From Oceanicaulis sp. HLUCCA04 (GTDB taxonomy: Bacteria > Pseudomonadota > Alphaproteobacteria > Caulobacterales > Maricaulaceae): DNA of 64,000 bases. The notes under the pieces were generated by a model that was given only the letters and a program-made list of their open reading frames with translations, was not told where the DNA came from and did no database searches. Both the position numbers and the translations under genes were made by a program. The stretch's first letter is position 1. The number at the start of each line of letters is the position of its first letter. Below, one piece after another: positions 1 through 7,378 of the stretch. Where the stretch lies: NCBI GenBank assembly GCA_001314625.1, contig LJSH01000004.1, forward strand, positions 353,724 through 417,723, given 5' to 3'.

Positions 1-401
1 GCACCGAAACGGTGGCGGCGGCGGGTGCGTGGCTCGCCAATTATGGCGCGCATCCGTGGATGATACTGGCGCCGGTTCTGGGCTTTGGCGGCGCGTTCGC
101 GGCGCTCATCGGGCTGCGGGTGAACTCGGAAAGCATCACTTTCCTGGGTTCGAAACTGTCCACATTCGGGATCATTTCCACAGCGGGATTGTCGATGTTC
201 CCCTTCATCCTGCCATCGAGCATCTCGCCCAATTCCAGCCTGACAGTGTGGAACAGCTCATCGAGCCAGCTCACCCTGTTCATCATGCTGATCACAACGG
301 CGATCTTCCTGCCCATCATCCTCGCCTACACGGCCTGGGCCTTCAAGGTGATGTGGGGCCGGGTGACGACGCAGGACGTGACCAGCGGCGATTATTACTA
401 G
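1..401 (+). CDS. cydB: Cytochrome bd ubiquinol oxidase subunit II, C-terminal part (5' end outside window)
   Basis: This is the C-terminal ~133 residues of the second membrane subunit of the bd-type quinol oxidase, which reduces oxygen to water with quinol electrons at the inner membrane. The reading frame is open from the window edge, so the true start lies upstream. The fragment has three hydrophobic stretches and the conserved CydB segment FPFILPSSISPNSSLTVWNS, then a last membrane helix and a short polar tail ending DYY. The identity is supported by the cydX reading frame 20 bases downstream, as in other cyd operons. Confidence 0.93.
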   Translation, partial: TETVAAAGAWLANYGAHPWMILAPVLGFGGAFAALIGLRVNSESITFLGSKLSTFGIISTAGLSMFPFILPSSISPNSSLTVWNSSSSQLTLFIMLITTAIFLPIILAYTAWAFKVMWGRVTTQDVTSGDYY

Positions 402-421
402 GACCAAGGGAGTAGACTGAC

Positions 422-553
422 ATGTGGTATTTTGCCTGGGTTCTGGGTCTCGGCCTTGCCTGTTCCTTCGCCATTCTCAACGCCATGTGGCACGAGATGT
501 CGATGGGCGATGAAGGTGACCGTGGCAGCAGCGAGGAAGCAGCGCGCTGGTAG
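422..553 (+). CDS. cydX: Cytochrome bd oxidase small subunit CydX
   Basis: This is a 43-residue single-span membrane protein starting MWYFAWVLGLG, the signature of the CydX/YbgT family, followed by one hydrophobic helix and an acidic C-terminal tail. CydX binds CydA-CydB and stabilizes the haem site. The ATG lies 20 bases after the cydB stop, with GGGAG about 11 bases upstream, so it is the distal gene of the cyd operon. It is small enough to be missed by automatic annotation. Identification rests on the N-terminal motif and position. Confidence 0.92.
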   Translation: MWYFAWVLGLGLACSFAILNAMWHEMSMGDEGDRGSSEEAARW

Positions 554-682
554 CGCGCCATCATGCTGCACGTGCTGCGCTTTGCGGCGCGGCGCACACG
601 GGTTCGTCTTGACCCGCCTACCGCGCCAATTACTGTCGCGTGTTCGCCCGGCAAGAGGCGGATAGCGGGAGGTCTACAGGCT

Positions 683-2494
683 ATGGGTTTTTTCAGCGCG
701 ATCCGGCGGGAAATTTTCTATACGAGAGAGCTGGTCCGGCTTCTCAAGACGCTCAAATCCATTACGCCGGACTCAGCTGACCTGACGCCCGATCTCATCG
801 AGCGCAATGTTGATGCCCACAAGACCCGGCCCGCCTTCATTCTCGAAGACGGCTCCACGGTCAGCTATGGCGCGTTCGACGCCTTTGCCAACCGCGTCGC
901 CAACTGGGCGCTGGCCAGCGGCATCAAGCCCGGTGACACGGTTGCGCTCTATATGGGCAATCGCTGGGAATACATCGCCTTCTGGTTTGGCCTGTCGAAA
1001 GTGGGTGTGATCGCCGCGCTTTTGAACAATCAGGTGACGGGCAAGGCGCTGGCGCACGGCATGAATATCTCCGAGGCCGCGCACGCCATTATCGAAGGCG
1101 ATCTGGCATCGGCCTATGCGGGCGCCGCTGACGCCATCGGCCCGATCACGCCCTGGATATTCGACGGCGCCGCCGATGCGGTTACGGGCGGACAGGATCT
1201 GGCCGCAGCGCTTGAAGCGGTCTCTGATGCCCGTCCGGGGCGCGAGCACCGCGAACACCTGCTGGCCAAGGACCCGTGCCTGAAAATGTACACCTCCGGC
1301 ACGACCGGCCTGCCCAAGGCCGCCATCGTCGCCCACACGCGTTCGCTCTATTATCTGCAGGTCTTCGCCGTTGCCGCCCACGCCTCGCCGAAAGACCGCA
1401 TGATGATGGTGCTGCCGCTTTATCACGCCACCGGCGGCCTGTGCGGGGTGGGCTGCGCGCTCTCCATGGGCGGGGCGCTGATCATCCGCCGCAAATTCTC
1501 CGCCAGCGCGTTCTGGAAGGACGCGGCAGAGCACGGCGCGACCATGTTCATGTATGTCGGCGAGCTGTGCCGGTTTCTGGTGGCGGCTGATCCGTCCCCC
1601 GACGAGAAAAAGCACAAGATTCGCGTCGCCATCGGCAACGGCCTCAGGCCCGATGTCTGGCCGCGCTTTGTGGAGCGCTCCGGCATCAACCGCATCATGG
1701 AGTTCTACGGCGCAACCGAGGGCAATGTCGGTTTTCTGAACCTGGATTCAAAGCCCGGCGCGATTGGCCGTGTGCCGCCTTATCTGAAAAGCCGGTTCAA
1801 TTCGCATCTGGTCAAGTTTGATCTCGACAGCGAAATGCCCGTGCGCAACGCCAAGGGCCGCTGCATCCCGTGCGGGCCGGACGAGGTGGGCGAGGCCATC
1901 GGCGAGATTCGCTCCGATGATGCGCGCTACCGCTTTGACGGCTATGGCGACAAGGAAGCGACCGAGAAGAAGCTGCTGCGCGATGTGTTCAAGAAGGGCG
2001 ATCTGTATTTCCGCACCGGCGATCTGATGAAGCGCGACGCGCAAGGCTATTTCTACTTTATCGACCGGGTGGGCGACACCTTCCGCTGGAAGTCTGAAAA
2101 CGTCGCCACCTCCGAAGTCGCCGAGATCATGGGCATGGCCAGCGGCATTGTGCAGGCCAATATCTATGGCGTGCCGGTGGCGGACTATCCCGGCAAGGCG
2201 GGCATGGCGGCGCTGGTCGTGAAAAAGGATATCGATCTGGCCGCCGTCCACGCCCATGTTACCAAGGAGCTGCCCGCCTATGCGCGCCCGCTCTTCATCC
2301 GCATCCACCAGGAAGATCCGGCCGAGCATACGACCGGCACGTTCAAGCTCAAAAAGACCGATCTGGTGGCCGAGGGGTGGGACCCGTCGAAAATCTCCGA
2401 ACCGCTCTATATCGATCACCCCGAGCACAAGGCCTATGTGCCGCTGACCGCCGAAATCCGCGCCGCTATCGAGAGCGGGGAATTGCGGGTTTAG
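683..2494 (+). CDS. Long-chain acyl-CoA synthetase (AMP-binding, FATP/FadD6-like)
   Basis: This 603-residue member of the ANL superfamily activates fatty acids to acyl-CoA through an acyl-adenylate. The AMP-binding P-loop YTSGTTGLPKAA is near residue 203, EFYGATEGN is in the middle, and YFYFIDRVGDTFRWKSENV is the hinge before the C-terminal domain. The N-terminus and the GDTFRWKSENV motif resemble the very-long-chain/FATP branch rather than E. coli FadD. The ATG at 683 was chosen because GGGAGGT sits about 10 bases upstream; an upstream in-frame extension has no family similarity. Substrate chain length is not shown by the sequence. Confidence 0.88.
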   Translation: MGFFSAIRREIFYTRELVRLLKTLKSITPDSADLTPDLIERNVDAHKTRPAFILEDGSTVSYGAFDAFANRVANWALASGIKPGDTVALYMGNRWEYIAFWFGLSKVGVIAALLNNQVTGKALAHGMNISEAAHAIIEGDLASAYAGAADAIGPITPWIFDGAADAVTGGQDLAAALEAVSDARPGREHREHLLAKDPCLKMYTSGTTGLPKAAIVAHTRSLYYLQVFAVAAHASPKDRMMMVLPLYHATGGLCGVGCALSMGGALIIRRKFSASAFWKDAAEHGATMFMYVGELCRFLVAADPSPDEKKHKIRVAIGNGLRPDVWPRFVERSGINRIMEFYGATEGNVGFLNLDSKPGAIGRVPPYLKSRFNSHLVKFDLDSEMPVRNAKGRCIPCGPDEVGEAIGEIRSDDARYRFDGYGDKEATEKKLLRDVFKKGDLYFRTGDLMKRDAQGYFYFIDRVGDTFRWKSENVATSEVAEIMGMASGIVQANIYGVPVADYPGKAGMAALVVKKDIDLAAVHAHVTKELPAYARPLFIRIHQEDPAEHTTGTFKLKKTDLVAEGWDPSKISEPLYIDHPEHKAYVPLTAEIRAAIESGELRV

Positions 2495-2496
2495 GG

Positions 2497-2524
2497 TTGT
2501 AAAAATACGGAAATTCCGTATAGT
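2497..2524 (+). promoter_or_regulatory. Promoter and palindromic operator of the BrnT/XRE module
   Basis: A -35-like TTGTAA (2497-2502) and a -10-like TATAGT (2519-2524) are separated by 16 bases. A perfect 17-base palindrome, ATACGGAAATTCCGTAT at 2505-2521, fills the spacer and overlaps the -10. The GTG start at 2531 is 7 bases after the -10 with no ribosome-binding site, so the transcript may be leaderless. The layout fits autorepression by the downstream HTH antitoxin; binding is inferred. Confidence 0.68.
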
Positions 2525-2530
2525 ATTGCG

Positions 2531-2803
2531 GTGAGCGACAGGTTTGATCCGGCCAAAGATGCCGCCAATCTGGCCAAGCATGGCCTGTCGTTGACATTCG
2601 GCGATCAGATTTTCTCAGATGCCGCGCATCTGATCCTGCCTTCGATCCGTCCGGTTGATGGTGAAGAGCGGTTCAAGGTGATCGGTGCGGTCGACGCGAA
2701 GCTGTTTACCGGCGTGTTTACATGGCGGCATGGCCGCCCACGCTTCATTTCGGTCCGCAGGAGTAATTCCGGTGAAGAAAGAGCCTATCATTCTGCCGGT
2801 TGA
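2531..2803 (+). CDS. BrnT-family (DUF497) ribonuclease toxin
   Basis: This 90-residue protein has the BrnT layout: an N-terminal FDPAKDAANLAKHGLSL segment (family pattern W/F-D-x-x-K-x-x-x-N-x-x-K-H-G), then a two-strand region, and a C-terminal ISVRRSNSGEERAYHSA, matching the family ending R-x-A-x-x-x-E-x-x-x-Y. BrnT proteins are RelE-fold RNases that stop translation and are neutralized by a co-expressed antitoxin. The start is GTG at 2531, directly downstream of a palindromic promoter. The gene overlaps the antitoxin gene by 32 bases. The toxin-first order is typical of this family. Confidence 0.85.
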   Translation: MSDRFDPAKDAANLAKHGLSLTFGDQIFSDAAHLILPSIRPVDGEERFKVIGAVDAKLFTGVFTWRHGRPRFISVRRSNSGEERAYHSAG

Positions 2804-3050
2804 TCCGTCCGACGGCGAGGACTTCGCCGTTTCAGCGGAGGGTCTGGAGCGTGGTCAGCGCGCACGCCTGATCCGGCAGACGCGCAACACGCTTGGCCTG
2901 TCTCAGGGTGAGTTCGCACAACGCTTCCGCGTGCCGGTAGGCACCTTGCGGGACTGGGAACAGGCACGCGTCACCGCGCCCGATTTCGCCATTGCCTATG
3001 TCCGGGTCATTGCCCGCCACCCCGACATGGTAACAGAGGTGCTTGGCTGA
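2772..3050 (+). CDS. XRE-type helix-turn-helix antitoxin of the BrnT module
   Basis: This 92-residue protein starts at GTG 2772 inside the end of the toxin gene. Residues ~35-85 form an XRE helix-turn-helix (RQTRNTLGLSQGEFAQRFRV then TLRDWEQARVTAP). The N-terminal ~30 residues (KKEPIILPVDPSDGEDF) are probably the toxin-binding arm. It is not a classical BrnA ribbon-helix-helix protein; DUF497 toxins are also known with HTH partners. It likely represses the promoter at 2497-2524. Its stop codon abuts the stop of the convergent divL gene. Confidence 0.82.
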   Translation: MKKEPIILPVDPSDGEDFAVSAEGLERGQRARLIRQTRNTLGLSQGEFAQRFRVPVGTLRDWEQARVTAPDFAIAYVRVIARHPDMVTEVLG

Positions 3051-5546
3051 TCAGGCCTTGCCCTGTTTTGCCTTGCCGGCGCTAGGCAGGGCCAGTTCAG
3101 GCGCAGCATGGTCCAGCGTGGCATTGGCCGGCAGATGGCAGGTTACTTTCGTGCCGCGTCCAGGCGTTGAGTCCAGCTCCACCCAGCCGCCATGCAGGCG
3201 CACGATCTCCTTGACCAGGGCGAGGCCCAGCCCGGCTCCGGCGCGGTTGGACTGGCCGCGTTCAAAGCGTTCGAACACGGCAGCCTGTTTGTCCTTGTCG
3301 ATGCCGGCGCCATTATCGGCAACCCAGATCTGCGCCTCGCCATCTTTCACCGCCGCGCCGATTTCGATCTTGCCGCCCTTTTCGACATGGTCGAGCGCGT
3401 TGCTCAGGAGATTGTAGAGCACCTGCTTGATCCGGGCGGCATCCGCGCGCACGGCGCTGCCTGCCTTTTCCGCCTTCACACTCAGCTTGATACCGGCATG
3501 TTCGGCGCGCGAGGCGATCAGTTCGGCGGCATCGCTGGCCAGCTCGTCAAGGCGCGTATCGCCCAGATCCAGCTCCAGCTGGCCGGCATCGATGGCGGCG
3601 ATGTCCAGAATATCGTCAATCAGCTTTGCAAGCTGGGCCGAGGCGGTCTGGATCGCGGTCACCGGGTCCTTCTGGCGGTCGGTGAGCTCGCCGGCAAACC
3701 CGCCCGCCAGCAGATCGGCATAGCCGCCAATCGTGGTCAGCGGGGTGCGCAACTGATAGCTGACATGGCCGACAAAGCCCGTCTTGATCTTTTCAGAGGC
3801 TTCCAGCGCTTCGGCGCGATCACGCAGTGCTTCTTCGACGAGGCGGCTATCGGTGATGTTGTCCCAGGCGATCAGGGTCGCGCCGTCGGGCAAGGGCCGC
3901 GTCAGCGAGGTCAGGACAGAGCCGTCCGAGCGGCGGAAATCCGATGTCTTTGATGTGCGCGAATCCGGCGATGCGTCCGTGATGCGCGCCTTGAGCTCGG
4001 CCCACGCTTCGCGGTCCGGGTAGAGCGGGTGGCAGGCATCGGCGATCACGTCGAAATCCGCACCGTCCAGCAGGGCCGGGTCGAGCTTCCACAGCGTCTC
4101 GAAGGCGAGATTGTGAAGCTGGAGATCACCCTCTGGCCCGAACACCGCGACCGCCTCGTGCAGCCGGTCCAGCGTCGCGCGCTGCACCTTGATCAGCGTG
4201 TTGTAGCGCGCCTGCAGGGCAAGCTGGTCGGTCATGTCCTCGAAGATCAGCAGGACGCCGCCCAGCGGGTGGCGCTGGCGGGCAACGCGCAAGGTCCGTC
4301 CGTCGGGCAGCGGCCACAGCTCGTCAGGCGTCTCGGTGCCGGGCGGGCGCTCGTAATGGGAGAGCTCGGCGGCCTTCCACGTCTTGTAGTCGGCATTGGC
4401 GGCGATCGGCAGATTCTGGTCCTCGCGCAGCCGGTCCATCAGGGCGCCGTGCGAGGGATGGTCGTTGAGGACGGCCTCTTCCAGCGCAAAAAGCCGGGCA
4501 AAGGCGCGGTTGTAGAAGATGAGCTGCTTGGTCCGGTCGAAAATGGCGACGGCCTCGGCCATGTGGTTGAGGGTCTCGTCATGGGCCTCGCGGAAGCGCT
4601 TGAGCGCGACGCGAGCCTCCTCGCCCCTGGTGATGTCAAAGGCTGCGCCGGCCACGCCGCCCGATACCGGGAACACCACCACGTCCAGCGCCCGGCGCTC
4701 GCCCTTTATGGCGGCGCTGCGCACATGGGCGACGGGCGCGGCGGCTTTGAGCGCTTCACCGGCGTGCGCGGGCAGACCGGGCTCCAGCAGGAGCTGGCGC
4801 TCGATCACATCGCCCACGCCTTTGCCCTCGACCGCTTCCACATAGGCGGGGTTGACCCAGTGCAGCCGCCCCGAGGCACTGATCCGCCAGGCCGGGAAGG
4901 GGGCCTTGCCCAGCATGTCCAGAAAGGCCAGCGGGTCTTCGGCGACGACAGAGCGCGCCTCTTCCAGCCGTCCGCGCGCGCCGGACTCTTCCAGGCCGCG
5001 AATGGTGGCATCGGCGATCCAGACGACAAGCTGAGACCCGGCCGCGCGGCCATCGGCCTCGATGAAGCGCCCGGACGGGCCGGACACGGTCAGCGAGAAC
5101 GGCTTGCCCTCGCGCATCAGCTCGCCCATGCGCTGGCGCAGCGTGGTTTCCTGTCCGCCGGATGAGCGGGCCTCATAGTCGGCAATGCCGTCCAGCAGGG
5201 CGGTGGCCGGGTCCGGGCCGTTGACCGCGCCGGAGCCCAGATCAGCAAACTGGACCAGGGAGGCGAGTGCGGTCGGCGAGCCATAGACGCGCGGAGAGGA
5301 CCAGCCATCGGCATCGAGATCAGGCGGGGTTTCCCATACCAGCACCAGTCCGGGATGGGCACCAAACACGCTGTCAGCCCGCGACAGCCGGTCTTCCAGC
5401 CAGGTGATGCGTCTTTGCCAGTGAGAGCGCGCGGTGCGCACGCCTTCGGTCAGCCGCCATGCCCACAGCGCGGCGGCCACGGCAAATCCGACAGCTCCGC
5501 CGGTAACGATCAACGTTGCCAGCTGTGCCGGCTCGGTGGCCATCAT
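3051..5546 (-). CDS. divL: DivL-type PAS sensor kinase-like protein with Tyr in place of the phosphoacceptor His
   Basis: This 831-residue protein has one N-terminal membrane segment (residues ~8-28), several PAS-like domains through ~residue 570, a dimerization/phosphoacceptor helix and a C-terminal HATPase domain. The H-box reads HVSYQLRTPLTTI: the usual S-H-E is S-Y-Q, with Tyr at residue 597. ATP-binding boxes are intact (NALDHV, VADNGAGID, GAGLGLALVKEIV). This Tyr substitution defines DivL of Caulobacter, which controls CckA and thus CtrA at the cell pole by interacting with DivK and DivJ/PleC. The role here is inferred from homology. It is longer than Caulobacter DivL (about 770 residues). 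Confidence 0.85.
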   Translation of the reverse strand: MMATEPAQLATLIVTGGAVGFAVAAALWAWRLTEGVRTARSHWQRRITWLEDRLSRADSVFGAHPGLVLVWETPPDLDADGWSSPRVYGSPTALASLVQFADLGSGAVNGPDPATALLDGIADYEARSSGGQETTLRQRMGELMREGKPFSLTVSGPSGRFIEADGRAAGSQLVVWIADATIRGLEESGARGRLEEARSVVAEDPLAFLDMLGKAPFPAWRISASGRLHWVNPAYVEAVEGKGVGDVIERQLLLEPGLPAHAGEALKAAAPVAHVRSAAIKGERRALDVVVFPVSGGVAGAAFDITRGEEARVALKRFREAHDETLNHMAEAVAIFDRTKQLIFYNRAFARLFALEEAVLNDHPSHGALMDRLREDQNLPIAANADYKTWKAAELSHYERPPGTETPDELWPLPDGRTLRVARQRHPLGGVLLIFEDMTDQLALQARYNTLIKVQRATLDRLHEAVAVFGPEGDLQLHNLAFETLWKLDPALLDGADFDVIADACHPLYPDREAWAELKARITDASPDSRTSKTSDFRRSDGSVLTSLTRPLPDGATLIAWDNITDSRLVEEALRDRAEALEASEKIKTGFVGHVSYQLRTPLTTIGGYADLLAGGFAGELTDRQKDPVTAIQTASAQLAKLIDDILDIAAIDAGQLELDLGDTRLDELASDAAELIASRAEHAGIKLSVKAEKAGSAVRADAARIKQVLYNLLSNALDHVEKGGKIEIGAAVKDGEAQIWVADNGAGIDKDKQAAVFERFERGQSNRAGAGLGLALVKEIVRLHGGWVELDSTPGRGTKVTCHLPANATLDHAAPELALPSAGKAKQGKA

Positions 5547-5661
5547 GACTCGCCCCCTTCACTGCGCGGCCATGCAAGCAGACACGTGGCCGTAACGTGC
5601 CTGTGCGGCCAGTCGAATCACCACTCTAGCGGAAGGTGAATCGCGGCGCGAGAACACGTTA

Positions 5662-6111
5662 TCAGCGTATGCGCACCTGGCCGAGGACAAACTCGAACAT
5701 CACCGTGCAGCCGGAGAGATGGGCGCCTTCGGACAAGGGTGCGAACTGCCAGGTTTCCACTGCCCGCACGGCGGCGCGGTCGAAGAACCGGCCTGGCACG
5801 CCTTGCGCAATACGCACATTCTCCACCGCGCCGGACTGCGTCACATCAAACTGCACAATCGACCAGCCTTGCTCGCCGCGTGCCCAGCCGCGCTGCGGGT
5901 ATTCGGGCAAAGGCGCTTCGACAGCGCTCAAGGGTTCACCCTGGCACCCTTCGCTGGGCGCCATGCGCGCGATATTGGGCATGAGCGGCATTTGCGATTG
6001 CGGCATGAACGGTCCGCGGGTGCGTGGATCGCTCATCGGTGTGGGGACCGACACACAGCCCGTGAGGGCGGCGGCCATGACCAGCAGGGCTAGGCGGCGG
6101 AAATCGGACAT
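5662..6111 (-). CDS. Lipoprotein with TonB C-terminal-like domain
   Basis: This 149-residue protein starts MSDFRRLALLVMAAALTGC, a lipoprotein signal peptide with lipobox ending at Cys19. The second half is a TonB C-terminal-type domain: APLPEYPQRGWARGEQGWSI, then VQFDVTQSGAVENVRIAQG and FDRAAVRAVETWQFAP. There is no inner-membrane anchor helix or proline-rich spacer, so it is unlikely to be a true energy transducer. It is more probably an envelope protein that borrows the fold. The ATG at 6111 was preferred to upstream in-frame options because it gives a clean signal peptide. Confidence 0.75.
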   Translation of the reverse strand: MSDFRRLALLVMAAALTGCVSVPTPMSDPRTRGPFMPQSQMPLMPNIARMAPSEGCQGEPLSAVEAPLPEYPQRGWARGEQGWSIVQFDVTQSGAVENVRIAQGVPGRFFDRAAVRAVETWQFAPLSEGAHLSGCTVMFEFVLGQVRIR

Positions 6112-6174
6112 GGGCTGCAGATTAGCTGTTCGCCATGCCACTGCCAGCGGCCTTGCGCAGTCGGGCTTTCGTGC

Positions 6175-6203
6175 TTGACACCATATAAGGACATCTTTAT
6201 GTC
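6175..6203 (+). promoter_or_regulatory. Promoter with methionine-type palindromic operator, ahead of SAM-II riboswitch
   Basis: A consensus -35 TTGACA (6175-6180) is followed after 17 bases by a -10-like TATGTC (6198-6203). Between and over them lies TATAAGGACATCTTTATG (6184-6201), which matches 15 of 18 positions of the perfect palindrome in front of metF (33901-33918). The transcription start predicted from the -10 falls at about 6210, exactly at the first base of the riboswitch. A repressor at this site would block RNA polymerase; the regulator (SahR/SamR-type is plausible) is not in the window. Confidence 0.7.
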
Positions 6204-6209
6204 CTGATG

Positions 6210-6265
6210 TTGCGCCGATTTGAGCTTCAGCTTGCGGGCGCGGAACAAATGCAGCTAAAGCGGAG
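6210..6265 (+). promoter_or_regulatory. SAM-II (metA) riboswitch
   Basis: The segment folds as the SAM-II pseudoknot. P1 pairs GCGCC (6212-6216) with GGCGC (6237-6241). The loop sequence ATTTG (6218-6222) pairs with CAAAT (6246-6250). GCTT (6224-6227) pairs with AAGC (6258-6261) inside the hallmark GCTAAAGCGG near the 3' end. The spacing and the GCTAAA core agree with known alphaproteobacterial SAM-II aptamers. SAM-II typically lowers expression of methionine genes when S-adenosylmethionine is abundant. The aptamer ends about 130 bases before the first start codon, so how it acts is not obvious. A GGCCCC/GGGGCC hairpin follows near 6285, without a T tract. Confidence 0.88.
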
Positions 6266-6394
6266 CAGGACAAAATACCAAGGCCCCACAGGCGGGGCCA
6301 AGCCGTAGACACGTCCTGCCAGCTTTTCTCCCGGCGCCATGCATTTGCTTTTCCGTGTCCCCGCGTGACGGAAAACAAAGTGAGTGGAATCGCC

Positions 6395-7378
6395 ATGGCC
6401 CCGCTGGACAATGCTTCAACCTATCTCTCCCAGACTGTGGTGCGCAGCCGGCCGATGCGCGCGGTCCTGCTGGGCTGTGGCACTGTTGGCGGAACGCTCG
6501 CTACCCGCCTGCCGCAAGGCGTAGCGCTCGAGGCGATTGCCCTTCAGCGCTGGCGTGCGGTCGCCACGCCGCTAGGCCGCCCCGCGGTGCGCGTGCTGGA
6601 CGATCTTGATGCCGCGCTGGACCTGGGCCCGGAACTGGTGATTGACGCCCTGCCGGGCTGCGAGGCGGCGGAGCGCGCCCTGGAGCGCGCCGTTTTGGCA
6701 GGCGCCCATGTCGTTTCTGCCAACAAGGCAGTGATCGCCCGGCGGCCCGATCTTGAGCGCGCCGCGCGCGCGAAAGGCCGCGCCTTCCTCTACAGCGCGG
6801 CGGTGGGCGGCGGTGTGCCCGTGCTGGAGACGGTCCATGCCCTGATCGCGCGCGGGCGCGAGATCACCACGGTAAAGGGTGTCTTCAACGGCACGTCCAA
6901 TTTCGTGCTCGACCGGCTTTCCAGAGGGGAGACGCTGGACACGGCCGTTCGCGCCGCGCAGGAGGCAGGCTTCGCAGAAGCCGACCCCGGCGCCGATCTG
7001 GATGGCGATGATGCGGCGGCCAAGCTCGTGCTGACCGCACGCACCGCCTGGGGCGTTGATATTGATCCGGGCAGCATTGCCCGCCAGTCCATCCGTAATC
7101 TGGCGCCCGGCTTTGCTGCCAAGGCGGCACGCGAGGGATTGCGCATCCGCCAGATCGGGCGTCTGGCCCGCTCGGGCGGCGGTGTCCACGCAGCGGTGCG
7201 TCTGGAAGCCGTCAGCGCCGACAGCGTGTTCTACCGGGTCGAGCGTGAGGGCAATGGCGTGGTGATCGCCTTAAAGGATGCGCCCGGCGTGATCCTGACG
7301 GGCAAGGGCGCAGGCGGTGTGCCGACGGCCGCCAGCATGGCCGCAGACATTGCCCGCCTGCTGGCGGAGCATGGCTGA
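6395..7378 (+). CDS. Homoserine dehydrogenase, short form without ACT domain
   Basis: This enzyme reduces aspartate semialdehyde to homoserine with NAD(P)H. The Rossmann motif VLLGCGTVGG opens the catalytic part, and the active-site region reads GVFNGTSNFVLDRLSRGET and EADPGADLDGDDAAAKLVLTA, with the conserved catalytic Lys. About 327 residues are present; the ~100-residue C-terminal ACT domain of regulated enzymes is missing, so allosteric feedback is probably absent. The start is uncertain: ATG 6395 is listed, with GTG 6365, GTG 6380 and ATG 6455 as alternatives. It is the first gene of a three-gene methionine operon and touches metX in a TGATG overlap, suggesting a dedicated homoserine supply. 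Confidence 0.85.
   Translation: MAPLDNASTYLSQTVVRSRPMRAVLLGCGTVGGTLATRLPQGVALEAIALQRWRAVATPLGRPAVRVLDDLDAALDLGPELVIDALPGCEAAERALERAVLAGAHVVSANKAVIARRPDLERAARAKGRAFLYSAAVGGGVPVLETVHALIARGREITTVKGVFNGTSNFVLDRLSRGETLDTAVRAAQEAGFAEADPGADLDGDDAAAKLVLTARTAWGVDIDPGSIARQSIRNLAPGFAAKAAREGLRIRQIGRLARSGGGVHAAVRLEAVSADSVFYRVEREGNGVVIALKDAPGVILTGKGAGGVPTAASMAADIARLLAEHG

Noticed and set aside
4029..5165. Long plus-strand open frame antisense to divL
   Set aside because: It is a shadow of the high-GC divL codons, with no motif, ribosome-binding site or family character, whereas the opposite frame has full domain structure.
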